DNA from: Patescibacteria group bacterium
GTDB lineage: Bacteria > Patescibacteriota > Patescibacteriia > Patescibacteriales > GWC2-42-12
Length of the DNA: 19,410 nt
NCBI GenBank assembly: GCA_018813805.1
Contig: JAHJAP010000054.1
Span: forward strand, 1-19,410
Reading direction: 5' to 3'
The stretch's first letter is position 1. The number at the start of each line of letters is the position of its first letter. Below are positions 1 to 7,141 of the stretch, piece by piece. Below the pieces are notes generated by a model that saw only the letters and a list, made by a program, of their open reading frames with translations, made no database searches and was not told the DNA's origin. Position numbers and translations under genes: made by a program.

Positions 1-50
1 CGGACAGAATAACCCTTGTTCAATAGGATGGAGATTTCCATTCTATCGGT

Positions 51-130
51 CTTTTGAAAGTGTTGATAACTCATGTATAATTTAATTGGCTTCGCCAATT
101 AAATTATACATGAGTGGTGCACTTCAAAGG
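51..130. repeat. Long hairpin / inverted repeat
   Basis: Positions 69-115 form a perfect inverted repeat with 22-base arms (69-90 and 94-115) around a TTC loop; GGCTTCGCC sits at the tip. Outside this, 51-62 (CTTTTGAAAGTG) pairs with 120-130 with a one-base bulge, after a short internal loop, so the whole 80-base stretch can fold. A separate smaller hairpin lies at 23-46 (10 pairs, one G-T). No T-run follows, so a simple intrinsic terminator is not obvious. It could be the end of an upstream transcript, a regulatory leader of the pilin-like gene at 192, or a MITE-like element different from the GGGTCTG family seen later in the window. Confidence 0.7.
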
Positions 131-191
131 TAAATTTACGTTTTTACTAATTATACTCTTATTTAATTATAACATATATAACTAAAAAAGT

Positions 192-626
192 ATGAAATTA
201 ACTAAACATGCTGCAAGTTTTATTTTTTTATTGCTTGCTATGTCATTATTGATAAATTTTTCTTTAATTAATGAAGCAAAAGCAACTGATTGGCTAAAAA
301 CTGTTAAAAACGGTGGATTAACTAAAATCGGCGCAGTTTATGGGCAAACAACTGCCACGCCCGATAGTTTAATTTTAATTATTGCCAAAATTATTAAAGC
401 AAGCTTAGGCTTATTAGGCATAATTTTTGTAATTTTAATGCTTTATGCAGGATTTACTTGGATGACTGCAGGAGGCGAGGAAGAAAAGATTAATAAAGCC
501 AAAGACACAATTCAACGCGCTATAATTGGTTTAATAATAATTGTAGCTTCTTATTCTATAGCTCATTTTGTTGTTAATGCACTTATTAAGTCAACTATTT
601 TGCCTAAGTCAACTATTTTGCCATAG
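192..626 (+). CDS. T4SS pilin-like (VirB2/TrbC-type) small membrane protein
   Basis: A 144-residue secreted or membrane protein. Residues 1-31 look like a signal peptide (KLTK start, long hydrophobic stretch, AKA cleavage-like site). Two further hydrophobic helices lie at about 62-92 and 109-133, separated by a short charged loop reading MTAGGEEEKINKAKDTIQRA. This architecture (signal peptide, helix, GG-E-K-AK loop, helix) is that of the VirB2/TrbC-like pilin family widespread in Patescibacteria. Members are often labelled type IV secretion pilins, though most have no VirB neighbours. Two paralogues lie at 2608-2970 and 14537-14950. The C-terminus carries a duplicated KSTILP hexapeptide from an 18-bp tandem duplication. 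No Shine-Dalgarno site precedes the ATG. The exact role (pilus, surface layer or pore) is not shown by the sequence. Confidence 0.75.
   Translation: MKLTKHAASFIFLLLAMSLLINFSLINEAKATDWLKTVKNGGLTKIGAVYGQTTATPDSLILIIAKIIKASLGLLGIIFVILMLYAGFTWMTAGGEEEKINKAKDTIQRAIIGLIIIVASYSIAHFVVNALIKSTILPKSTILP
587..622 (+). repeat. 18-bp exact tandem duplication
   Basis: The unit TAAGTCAACTATTTTGCC occurs twice back to back (587-604 and 605-622) and adds one in-frame copy of KSTILP to the end of the pilin-like protein. It is a recent-looking slippage or duplication event at the extreme 3' end of the gene. Confidence 0.9.
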
Positions 627-694
627 AGGTTCTATTGTTAAATGTCCCGCAAATGTGGTGGTGCTTGGCAGCAAGACCACATAAGATAAGTTTT

Positions 695-1705
695 ATGATA
701 ACTAGTTTTAAAATATTTAAAAAATTATTTTTTATTCTTATTGTTGTTCTATTTTTTGTTTTTGTTTTTAGTCATGGATATATTTATAAACAACAAGAAC
801 TAGCTTATGGCTTAACTTTTTCCAAAAAACAAGCGCAAAGTTTAGGCTTTGATTGGCAAAAAGTTTATTTGGAAATACTCTATGATTTAAGAGTAAAAAA
901 AATACGCTTGCCAGCTTATTGGGATGAAATTGAATTTTCTAACAATCAATATTTTTGGAATGACCTTGATTGGCAAATTAAACAAGCCAGCGAAGTTCAA
1001 GCAGAAATAATTTTAGCAATTGGCGGCAGATTACCGCGTTGGCCAGAATGTCATTTTCCTAATTGGACTAATAATTTTTCTAAAGAACAAAGAGAAGCAG
1101 CTATTTTAATTTATATTGAAAAAGTGATTAAAAGATATAAAGACAAAGAAATAATAAAATCTTGGCAAATTGAAAATGAACCATTCTTAAATCATTTTGG
1201 CAATTGCCCATCTTCAGATAGTAAGTTTTTAGATAAAGAAATCGCTTTAGCAAAAAGTTTAGACAACAGGCCAATTACGATAACTGATTCTGGCGAACTT
1301 TCTTTATGGGTTTCAGCAGCTAAACGAGCAGATATTTTTGGCACAACAATGTATCGCGACACTTATTCTCAAACATTAAAAAAATATATTCATTATCCAA
1401 TTACCCCTGCTTTTTTTCGTTTTAAAAAAAATATAACTAGCATTTTTGCTAATCCTAAAGAATGGATTGTTGTTGAGCTTCAAGCTGAGCCATGGGGGCC
1501 AAAACCTTATCAAAACTTGACTCAAGCTGAAAGAGAGCGTACTATGAGCCTTGATAAGTTTAGAGCAATAATAGAGTTTGCTCATCAAACTGGTTTTCGC
1601 CAATTTTATCTTTGGGGAGTTGAATGGTGGTATTGGGAAAAAGAAAAAAATAATAATCCAGCTTTATGGCAAGAAGCAAAATTATTATTTAACAAACAAT
1701 ATTAA
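695..1705 (+). CDS. Membrane-anchored glycoside hydrolase-like protein (TIM-barrel, clan A type)
   Basis: A 336-residue protein with a hydrophobic N-terminal anchor (about residues 9-27) followed by an extracellular domain resembling (beta/alpha)8-barrel glycosidases. WQIENEP at 157-163 matches the acid/base NEP motif of clan GH-A enzymes (Glu162). WIVVELQAEPWGP near 257-269 supplies a candidate nucleophile (Glu261 or Glu265). The aromatic-rich stretch near the C-terminus (LWGVEWWYW) is typical of the last barrel strand. The start was placed at the ATG at 695 because it directly precedes the basic residues and membrane helix. An in-frame TTG at 635 would add 20 unrelated residues. It precedes the ROK kinase gene by one base, suggesting co-transcription and a glycan-processing role. 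The substrate cannot be read from the sequence. Confidence 0.7.
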   Translation: MITSFKIFKKLFFILIVVLFFVFVFSHGYIYKQQELAYGLTFSKKQAQSLGFDWQKVYLEILYDLRVKKIRLPAYWDEIEFSNNQYFWNDLDWQIKQASEVQAEIILAIGGRLPRWPECHFPNWTNNFSKEQREAAILIYIEKVIKRYKDKEIIKSWQIENEPFLNHFGNCPSSDSKFLDKEIALAKSLDNRPITITDSGELSLWVSAAKRADIFGTTMYRDTYSQTLKKYIHYPITPAFFRFKKNITSIFANPKEWIVVELQAEPWGPKPYQNLTQAERERTMSLDKFRAIIEFAHQTGFRQFYLWGVEWWYWEKEKNNNPALWQEAKLLFNKQY

Positions 1706-1706
1706 A

Positions 1707-2567
1707 ATGAATACTACAAATAAAAATTACACTATCGGAGTTGATATTGGAGGCACTAAAATGAGCGCAGTGTTATTTGATGGCGCTAAAATTTTAGCTG
1801 ATTATACATTAGCCACGCCCAAAGATAATTTAGAGCATTTTATGATTATGCTTAATGCCTTAATTGAACCGTTACTAGATAAGGCTAGACAAGATCAAGT
1901 GTTAGTAAAAAACATAGGAGTAGGGGTTGCGGCAATTCTTGATTATCAAGAAAAAAAAGTTTTAAACGCGCCTAATATCCCATTGCTAAATGGACAAAAA
2001 TTATTAGCTTGTTTAGAAACTAGATTAAATTTAAATATAAGACTAGACAATGACGCCAATTGTTTTACTCGCGCTGAAGCTAAAATCGGAGCTGGCAAAA
2101 AGTATAAAAATGTTTTTGGCATAACTATTGGCACGGGTATTGGCGGCGCCTGGTGGTTTAATGAAGAAATATATTTAGGCGCTCATGGAGGAGCTGGCGA
2201 GCCTGGTTGGCTAGTAATTGATTACCAAAACGGCATTAGACTGGAAGAGGCTTATCATAAATTAGTACAAAATAATCCAGCTTCTTTGGCAGAAGAAGCT
2301 TATCGTGGAGATATTTTAGCGGAAAAATTTTATCAAGAATTTGGCCATTATTTAGGAATTAATTTGGCCAATATAGTTAATATAATTGATCCTGAAATAA
2401 TTGTTCTTGGCGGCGCTGTTATTAATTCTAGCGATTTATTTTTGTCAAAAACAAAAAAATCTATGCGAAGTTTTATTAAATCAGAAACAGCTCGCAAAAT
2501 TAAAGTTGTTAAAAGTTCTTTGGGTGAAAAAGCAGGAGCTATCGGAGCAGCAATGCTGTTCTCATAA
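1707..2567 (+). CDS. ROK family sugar kinase (glucokinase-like)
   Basis: A 286-residue cytoplasmic protein of the ROK family (repressor, ORF, kinase). It is kinase-only, with no DNA-binding domain. The N-terminal phosphate loop reads VDIGGTK (12-18), the substrate/catalytic region has DNDAN (114-118), where the aspartate after the Asn is the expected catalytic base, and the second phosphate motif is IGTGIGG (141-147). The usual ROK zinc site (His in the E-x-GH motif, then CxCGxxGCxE) is absent: the region reads GEPGW at 164-168 and continues without cysteines. The C-terminal GGAVINS and GAIGAA motifs are typical. The ATG at 1707 lies one base after the stop of the glycosidase-like gene, so the two are probably translated from one mRNA. 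The likely reaction is ATP-dependent phosphorylation of a hexose; the specific sugar is unknown. Confidence 0.85.
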   Translation: MNTTNKNYTIGVDIGGTKMSAVLFDGAKILADYTLATPKDNLEHFMIMLNALIEPLLDKARQDQVLVKNIGVGVAAILDYQEKKVLNAPNIPLLNGQKLLACLETRLNLNIRLDNDANCFTRAEAKIGAGKKYKNVFGITIGTGIGGAWWFNEEIYLGAHGGAGEPGWLVIDYQNGIRLEEAYHKLVQNNPASLAEEAYRGDILAEKFYQEFGHYLGINLANIVNIIDPEIIVLGGAVINSSDLFLSKTKKSMRSFIKSETARKIKVVKSSLGEKAGAIGAAMLFS

Positions 2568-2607
2568 TGGGTCTGCGTCTTATGTAGGAAAACTTTCCGT
2601 TTTGTTA

Positions 2608-2970
2608 TTATTTTACGCCCATACTTGTAAAAACAAGAGTAACTAAAGCATAGGCTGAAAATATAATAATTAAACCAACAGTTGCCCAGATAAAAATATT
2701 TTTTCCTTTTGTTACTTGTTCTGGACTGCCAGAGCTTAACATCCATGTAATTCCGCCATAAACAAACATTACCAAAGCCAAAGAGCCTACAACACTCAAG
2801 GCGGTATTAATAACTTTACCAAGAAGAATAGGAATACTAGTACCAGTGGTCGCCCCCAAAGGATTAGGGATGCTGACAGTAGTTCCTGCTTCTGCTCCAA
2901 CAACATTTATTTGAGAAAAAATAATTAAGAAAAACAAAATAAATAAACTAAATTTTATAACTTTTTTCAT
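2608..2970 (-). CDS. T4SS pilin-like (VirB2/TrbC-type) small membrane protein
   Basis: A 120-residue paralogue of the proteins at 192-626 and 14537-14950. It has a signal peptide (KKVIKF then a hydrophobic run ending near VVGAEA), a first membrane helix at about 51-77 ending in YGGITWMLSSG, the charged loop SPEQVTKGKN, and a second helix at about 92-116. It is the last gene on the leftward rpsP-KH-trmD strand but has its own extended -10 promoter at 3044-3052, so it may be expressed separately. A 37-bp palindromic element lies in its presumed 5' leader. It converges with the ROK kinase gene; the 40 bases between them hold only a weak hairpin (GGAAAACTTTCC). Function is inferred from family architecture only. 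Confidence 0.75.
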   Translation of the reverse strand: MKKVIKFSLFILFFLIIFSQINVVGAEAGTTVSIPNPLGATTGTSIPILLGKVINTALSVVGSLALVMFVYGGITWMLSSGSPEQVTKGKNIFIWATVGLIIIFSAYALVTLVFTSMGVK

Positions 2971-2996
2971 AAATTAATTGTTTAAAAATACTTATT

Positions 2997-3033
2997 GGGT
3001 CTGTTACCGAATACCGTATTCAATAACAGCCCC
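2997..3033. mobile_element. 37-bp palindromic MITE derivative, 5-bp target duplication
   Basis: A copy of the GGGTCTG family with diverged arms. It is flanked by an exact 5-bp direct repeat TTATT (2992-2996 and 3034-3038). Relative to the consensus, base pairs 9-29 and 10-28 are both swapped in a compensating way. It lies between the extended -10 promoter at 3044-3052 and the pilin-like gene it would drive. Confidence 0.8.
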
Positions 3034-3043
3034 TTATTCTTCT

Positions 3044-3052
3044 ATTATAGCA
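3044..3052 (-). promoter_or_regulatory. Extended -10 promoter for the pilin-like gene
   Basis: On the minus strand this reads TGCTATAAT, a perfect -10 hexamer with the TGn extension. No good -35 is present at 17 bases. Transcription would begin near 3037, a few bases before the palindromic element at 3033-2997. Confidence 0.5.
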
Positions 3053-3090
3053 AAAGAATAAAAAAAGAAACACTTAGCCTTATTTTATCT

Positions 3091-3774
3091 CTATTTTAAT
3101 TTTTTCATTTTTTTTTGTTGCCATTCAGCAATTTTTTTATGATTACCTAACAATAACACTTTTGGCGCGCGATAAGATTTTTTATCAATAGTAAAAATTT
3201 CAGGACGAGTATATTGAGGATATTCTAAAACGCCAGGAGTGGAGTGTGATTCATTAATAAGACTTTGGCTATTACCCAAAACATCTGGCAATAATCTTGA
3301 AATTGAATCAATTATTGCCATAGCGCCAATCTCGCCGCCAGTTAAAACATAATCACCAATAGATACTTCTTCATCAATAAATTTTTTAATCCTTTCGTCA
3401 ATGCCTTCATAGCGACCGCAAATTAAAATTATATTATCTAGCCCTATGTGCGCTTGAGCGCATTTTTGATTCCATAACTTGCCTTTTGCTGATAATAAAA
3501 TAATTTTTGTATTTTTTTGTTTTGCTAATTTATTATTTATTATTTTTGATTTAATATCTTTTATTGCTTTATAAAGTGGTTCAATTTTCATTATCATTCC
3601 AGCGCCGCCGCCATAAGGCGTATCATCAACTGTTTTATGTTTATCATTAGTCCAATCGCGCAGATTATAAATTTTTATTTTAATTAAATTATTTTTTTGC
3701 GCACGCTTAAGAATAGATTCATTAAAATAAGAATCAAAAATATTGGGAAAAATTGTTATTATATGAAAAGTCAT
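3091..3774 (-). CDS. trmD: tRNA (guanine(37)-N1)-methyltransferase TrmD
   Basis: A 227-residue SPOUT-class enzyme that methylates G37 of tRNAs with a G at position 36, preventing +1 frameshifting. Family motifs are all present: TPYGGGAGM (52-60), LICGRYEGIDER (117-128), SIGDYVLTGGE (138-148, part of the SAM-binding trefoil knot), the linker DSISRLLPDVLGN, and YPQYTRP (185-191) of the tRNA-binding C-terminal domain. The ATG at 3774 fits the canonical N-terminus (MTFHIITIFP). An upstream in-frame ATG at 3822 would add 16 residues translated from a palindromic repeat and is probably not used. It lies downstream of rpsP and the KH gene as in many bacteria, but rimM and rplS are missing from the cluster. 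Confidence 0.95.
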   Translation of the reverse strand: MTFHIITIFPNIFDSYFNESILKRAQKNNLIKIKIYNLRDWTNDKHKTVDDTPYGGGAGMIMKIEPLYKAIKDIKSKIINNKLAKQKNTKIILLSAKGKLWNQKCAQAHIGLDNIILICGRYEGIDERIKKFIDEEVSIGDYVLTGGEIGAMAIIDSISRLLPDVLGNSQSLINESHSTPGVLEYPQYTRPEIFTIDKKSYRAPKVLLLGNHKKIAEWQQKKMKKLK

Positions 3775-3783
3775 AAAGATGAT

Positions 3784-3820
3784 GGGTTTGTCGCCAAATA
3801 CAATATTTGGCAACAGACCC
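3784..3820. mobile_element. 37-bp palindromic MITE derivative upstream of trmD
   Basis: A diverged member of the GGGTCTG family, 9 bases upstream of the trmD ATG. The flanking pentamers ATGAT (3779-3783) and ATGAC (3821-3825) match at four of five positions. Base pair 13-25 has changed from G-C to A-T on both arms. Read from the minus strand it stays open from an ATG at 3822 into trmD. Confidence 0.8.
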
Positions 3821-3826
3821 ATGACA

Positions 3827-3856
3827 ACAAAAAACCACGATTATGTGGCTTTTTGT
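3827..3856 (-). terminator. Terminator-like hairpin after the KH gene
   Basis: Arms ACAAAAAACCAC (3827-3838) and GTGGCTTTTTGT (3845-3856) pair over 12 positions with one mismatch around a 6-base loop. The T-rich tracts are part of the arms, so it could act on either strand. It sits between the KH gene and trmD and may attenuate read-through into trmD rather than stop it completely. Confidence 0.5.
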
Positions 3857-3882
3857 TATTTTTACTATTTGATGATTTTAAC

Positions 3883-4212
3883 TTATATTCTTAAGTCATC
3901 AACAGATGAGGTATCAATGTCAACATTAGTGCTTGCCATTGGCCTTCTTGATCCTTCTGGTTCGTAAATCTTTAAATTAACGCGAGCATTGTTTTTAGCG
4001 CCAATTATCTTTAGCAAAGTTCTCAATGCTTGAGCAGTTTGACCTTTACGACCGATAATATAGCCCATATCAGCCTGATCAATTTTTAAAGTTAATAAAA
4101 CGCCCATTTCATCCACTGTTCTTTCAACTGATACTGCATCAGGATTGGAAACAATGGATTTAGCAATAAACTCCAAAAATGCTTTATCGCTTACCTGTGT
4201 TTGGTTTGTCAT
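3883..4212 (-). CDS. khpA: KH-domain RNA-binding protein (KhpA/YlqC family)
   Basis: A 109-residue protein centred on one type II KH domain. The GxxG loop lies in MGYIIGRKGQTAQALRTLLK (49-68), preceded by the beta strands VERTVDEMGVLLTLKID. KhpA/YlqC proteins bind RNA, usually with a KhpB/Jag partner, and are encoded between rpsP and trmD in many bacteria, as here. The C-terminus (EGSRRPMASTNVDIDTSSVDDLRI) is a polar tail not needed for the fold. The ATG at 4212 was chosen because MTNQ leads straight into the domain. An in-frame ATG at 4245 would add 11 basic residues without clear homology. No Shine-Dalgarno site is present. Confidence 0.85.
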   Translation of the reverse strand: MTNQTQVSDKAFLEFIAKSIVSNPDAVSVERTVDEMGVLLTLKIDQADMGYIIGRKGQTAQALRTLLKIIGAKNNARVNLKIYEPEGSRRPMASTNVDIDTSSVDDLRI

Positions 4213-4381
4213 AAAAATTTTTCTTTTTCTTCCAAAATTGACCAATATGATAGTTTTTTAAAACTATTTGCTAATTAAGTCAGATTTGAAAGAGCTCTTA
4301 AAAATTAAACCCATTATTATAGTTAATGGGACTATGTTAATGTAACATAATTTATAAATTTGTCAATGTTTATTAAAAATT

Positions 4382-4720
4382 TTAAGCTGTCTTATTTTGA
4401 TTTTCAGTTTGTTGAGCTTGAGTTGGTTTAATTTCCAAAACAACATTTTTTTGTATTCCCGACCTTGAAGCGCTTACCTTTTTTCCATTAATAATAGCCT
4501 TGCTTAATAAAAGATTATTAACAGTTGGGGACATTTGCGCGCCTTTACTTATCCAGTATTTAATTCTCTCACCATTGGCTTGCAAGTCTTTATTATACGG
4601 ATTATATGAGCCCAATATTTCCAAAGATGGCGCGTAGATATCTCTATTTTTTTCCGAAATTATTAAACGATATATTGGTTTATTTTTTTTACCAATTCTA
4701 GAAAGTCTGATCATTAACAT
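4382..4720 (-). CDS. rpsP: 30S ribosomal protein S16
   Basis: A 112-residue protein with the S16 signature at the N-terminus (MIRLSRIGKKNKPIYRLII), then EILGSYNP, ERIKYWISKGAQMSPTVNNLL in the middle, and a short polar tail. S16 is an assembly protein of the small subunit body. Two ATGs are possible, at 4720 (MLMIRL) and 4714 (MIRL); the second matches the usual family start more closely. It is the first gene of the leftward cluster rpsP-khpA-trmD and has a strong promoter at 4763-4791. The 169-base gap to the KH gene is unusually long for such an operon and contains no gene I can recognise. Confidence 0.95.
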   Translation of the reverse strand: MLMIRLSRIGKKNKPIYRLIISEKNRDIYAPSLEILGSYNPYNKDLQANGERIKYWISKGAQMSPTVNNLLLSKAIINGKKVSASRSGIQKNVVLEIKPTQAQQTENQNKTA

Positions 4721-4762
4721 AAATTATTTGATTTATAAAATACTTATTTTAAATATGAGTAG

Positions 4763-4791
4763 ATATTAACTTAAAAATTTAATTATGTCAA
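4763..4791 (-). promoter_or_regulatory. Sigma-70 type promoter for rpsP cluster
   Basis: On the minus strand there is a perfect -35 TTGACA (4791-4786), a 17-base spacer, and -10 TAATAT (4768-4763). The predicted start is near 4756, giving a leader of about 35-40 bases before the rpsP ATG. Confidence 0.6.
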
Positions 4792-4815
4792 ATTAATGCG
4801 CCAAATATATTATGC

Positions 4816-4844
4816 TTCACATTTTATCAAATTTATTGTAGAAT
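4816..4844 (+). promoter_or_regulatory. Sigma-70 type promoter for ychF
   Basis: -35 TTCACA (4816-4821, five of six), a 17-base spacer, and -10 TAGAAT (4839-4844, five of six). The predicted start near 4851 leaves a 25-base leader before the ychF ATG. It is arranged divergently to the rpsP promoter. Confidence 0.5.
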
Positions 4845-4875
4845 AAAATTTATAAAAACAAAATAAATAAAATTT

Positions 4876-5940
4876 ATGGCTTTATCTGTTGGTATTGTTG
4901 GCTTGCCTAATGTTGGCAAATCAACTTTATTTAATGCATTAACAAAAAAACAAGCAGAAATTGCTAATTATCCTTTTTGTACTATTGATCCCAATGTCGG
5001 CGTAGTCAAAGTACCTGATGAAAGATTAGCTAAATTAGCCGATATGTCCAAACCTAAAAAAATTATTCCAACAATAATTGAGTTTGTTGATATTGCAGGC
5101 TTGGTTAAAGGAGCGCATCTTGGAGAAGGCTTGGGCAATCAATTTTTAGCGCGCGTTAGAGAATGCGATGCTATTTGTGAAGTTATTCGTGAATTTAAAA
5201 ATAATGAAATAATTCATGTTAACAACAAAATTGACCCTGATGACGACAAAGAAACAATTAATTTAGAATTAATTTTTGCTGACTTAGCAATAACACAAAA
5301 AAAATTAGAAAAAACAGCCAGAGACGTTAAGAGCAATAATAAAGAAAGTATTGCCTTAAAAAATACATTGGAAAAATTAATTCAAGCGCTATCAGCAGGA
5401 CAAGCAATTCGTGAAATAGATTTAAATAAGGAAGAAAAAGAACAAATTAAAGACCTATGTCTTTTAACTGCCAAGCCTATTATTTATGTATTAAACATTA
5501 ATGAAGAAAATTCTCAAGCATCCTCATTAAGCCCGAATAATCAAATAATAAAAATTAATGTTATGTTAGAAAAAGAAATTGCTGGTTTAAATGAAATTGA
5601 ACAAGCTGAATATATTAAGGAATTAGGTTTAAAACAAAGCAATCTTGATCAATTAATTAAAAGCACTTATGAGGCCTTGGGATTAATTACTTTTTTAACA
5701 ACAGGGCCTGATGAAACAAGGGCATGGACAATTAAATGCAACTCTAAAGCCCCGCAAGCAGCAGGAGTAATTCATACTGACTTTGAAAAAGGTTTTATTA
5801 GAGCAGAAATTATTAATTGGCAAAAATTAATTGAAGCTGGCTCAGAAACAATAGCAAGAGAACGAGGTTTAATTAGAACTGAAGGTAAGGACTATATAAT
5901 GCAAGACGGTGATGTTTGTAATTTTTTATTTAATAAGTAA
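4876..5940 (+). CDS. ychF: Redox-regulated ATPase YchF (Obg/OLA1 family)
   Basis: A 354-residue P-loop NTPase, near the usual 363. The P-loop is GLPNVGKS (9-16), the G3 motif is DIAGLVKGA (72-80), and the G4 position reads NINE (207-210), the N-x-x-E form that gives YchF its preference for ATP over GTP. A helical coiled insertion follows (about 125-195). The C-terminal TGS domain includes [32 protein letters not shown] and the closing [14 protein letters not shown]. The family associates with ribosomes and is implicated in translation and stress responses. Its last 11 bases overlap the 3' end of the convergent methyltransferase gene. Confidence 0.96.
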   Translation: MALSVGIVGLPNVGKSTLFNALTKKQAEIANYPFCTIDPNVGVVKVPDERLAKLADMSKPKKIIPTIIEFVDIAGLVKGAHLGEGLGNQFLARVRECDAICEVIREFKNNEIIHVNNKIDPDDDKETINLELIFADLAITQKKLEKTARDVKSNNKESIALKNTLEKLIQALSAGQAIREIDLNKEEKEQIKDLCLLTAKPIIYVLNINEENSQASSLSPNNQIIKINVMLEKEIAGLNEIEQAEYIKELGLKQSNLDQLIKSTYEALGLITFLTTGPDETRAWTIKCNSKAPQAAGVIHTDFEKGFIRAEIINWQKLIEAGSETIARERGLIRTEGKDYIMQDGDVCNFLFNK

Positions 5941-7114
5941 ATTTTTCTAAAATAACAATTTCTCTCCAAATTTTTTGTTGCTCACGACCATAGATAATGG
6001 TGTTTCTTTCGGTTAATTTTATTCTTTTGTCTTGCTGTAAATTTTTCAAAATTGGATTAATAATTTTAAAATTATTTAAAATTGGATTAAGATGCCTTAA
6101 TTCTTGATGCGAACAAAATACTGGCCAAACCATAACTATTCTACCTGTTGATTTTAAAATTTTATCAAACTCAATCAACGTCTGACTATACAAATTATTT
6201 AATTCTTTAACTACCTGCTCAATTTTTATTTTACCTCTTTGCGGTCCAAGATATGGCTCAGTAACTATCGCATCAATTGAATTAGCCTGAACGTGTTTTA
6301 AAATTTGTGTTACATCAACGTTGAATAGTTGGTAGTTGATAATTGGCAGTTTGTAGTTTGTAGTTATCCATTCTATATTTTTTTTTGTATCTTTAATTGC
6401 TTTTGAAGAAATATCCGCGCCAATCACATTTTGAGAATTTATTAACATGGCTTCGGTAAGAATAGTTCCTGAACCGCAAAAGGGGTCTAGGATAGTATAA
6501 TTTGGTTTAATTTTAGCTAAATTAAGCATAATTTGCGCTAATTTTGGCGGTAACATTCCAGATAAATCATCGCGCGCTGGCCTACCATAATCCCGAAAAG
6601 ATAGTTGTTTAAAAGGTTGAACAGCCAGAGTTTGGCCTATTAATATTTTATTGTTGATTTTAATTAAAATAATTTCCATTCCCTTATCAATTAATTTATT
6701 TTGTTCAACAACAACGCTAGACAAAGTAGCTTCATTGCTAACAACCCAACGACAGCTAATTCCTTTATCTTGAAGATTTTTTTTTATTGTCAATCCAAGT
6801 TTTTTCTCATTGATTGTGTCAACGCCATAGCAAGAAATGCCAAACTTAAACTTACCAACAATTTCTTTTTTTTCAATCAATTGTAAAATATTTTTTAATA
6901 TTTTTTTATAATTTTTTCTATCAACCTGACTGTTAATTACTCCCAACTTAATTGTTCCACCCAATCTAGTTATTACTTGCGATGGTTGAATATTTTCCAA
7001 GCTATCCAATATTAATATTTGATCATTAACAATAATTGATTGTCCAGAAAAAACTGTTGTAATTTCAGCAATTGATAGCGTTGGGTTGTTGCCTAAAACA
7101 AAAAAATATTTCAT
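5930..7114 (-). CDS. Trm11/TrmG10-like SAM-dependent RNA methyltransferase
   Basis: A 394-residue protein. The N-terminal part (KYFFVLGNNPTLSIAEI, then up to about 170) resembles the N-terminal and THUMP-type domain of archaeal/eukaryotic Trm11/TrmG10 tRNA guanosine-N2 methyltransferases. A linker GRPARDDLSGMLPPKLAQIMLNLA (177-200) matches the family's 'PPKLA' helix. The Rossmann methyltransferase domain has motif I DPFCGSGTIL (210-219), an acidic ribose-binding residue in GADIS (232-236), and motif IV TEPYLGP (285-291) where related enzymes have D/N-PPY. The likely reaction is N2-methylation of a tRNA guanosine near position 10, inferred from family. Residues 250-263 are encoded by degenerate heptamer repeats. 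It converges with ychF with an 11-base overlap. Confidence 0.8.
   Translation of the reverse strand: MKYFFVLGNNPTLSIAEITTVFSGQSIIVNDQILILDSLENIQPSQVITRLGGTIKLGVINSQVDRKNYKKILKNILQLIEKKEIVGKFKFGISCYGVDTINEKKLGLTIKKNLQDKGISCRWVVSNEATLSSVVVEQNKLIDKGMEIILIKINNKILIGQTLAVQPFKQLSFRDYGRPARDDLSGMLPPKLAQIMLNLAKIKPNYTILDPFCGSGTILTEAMLINSQNVIGADISSKAIKDTKKNIEWITTNYKLPIINYQLFNVDVTQILKHVQANSIDAIVTEPYLGPQRGKIKIEQVVKELNNLYSQTLIEFDKILKSTGRIVMVWPVFCSHQELRHLNPILNNFKIINPILKNLQQDKRIKLTERNTIIYGREQQKIWREIVILEKFTY
6326..6367. repeat. Six degenerate 7-bp tandem repeats inside the methyltransferase gene
   Basis: On the plus strand the units read TAGTTGG, TAGTTGA, TAATTGG, CAGTTTG, TAGTTTG, TAGTTAT. They encode residues 250-263 (ITTNYKLPIINYQL) of the minus-strand gene, in the surface region after the SAM-binding strand. 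The reading frame is kept. Confidence 0.75.
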
Positions 7115-7141
7115 AAATTTCCATTAAAAATACTTAAAGAT

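Noticed and set aside
653-682. Hairpin ATGTGGT/ACCACAT upstream of the glycosidase gene as a MITE remnant
   Set aside because: The stem is real (7 pairs, a bulge, then 4 pairs) but similarity to the GGGTCTG family is too weak, and it has no T-run to call it a terminator.
635-694. TTG start at 635 for the glycosidase-like protein
   Set aside because: The added 20 residues resemble no export signal, whereas the ATG at 695 begins a typical basic plus hydrophobic anchor.
2570-2600. Another MITE copy beginning GGGTCTG after the ROK kinase gene
   Set aside because: Only the first seven bases match; the following bases and the opposite arm do not. It may be a decayed end but cannot be supported.
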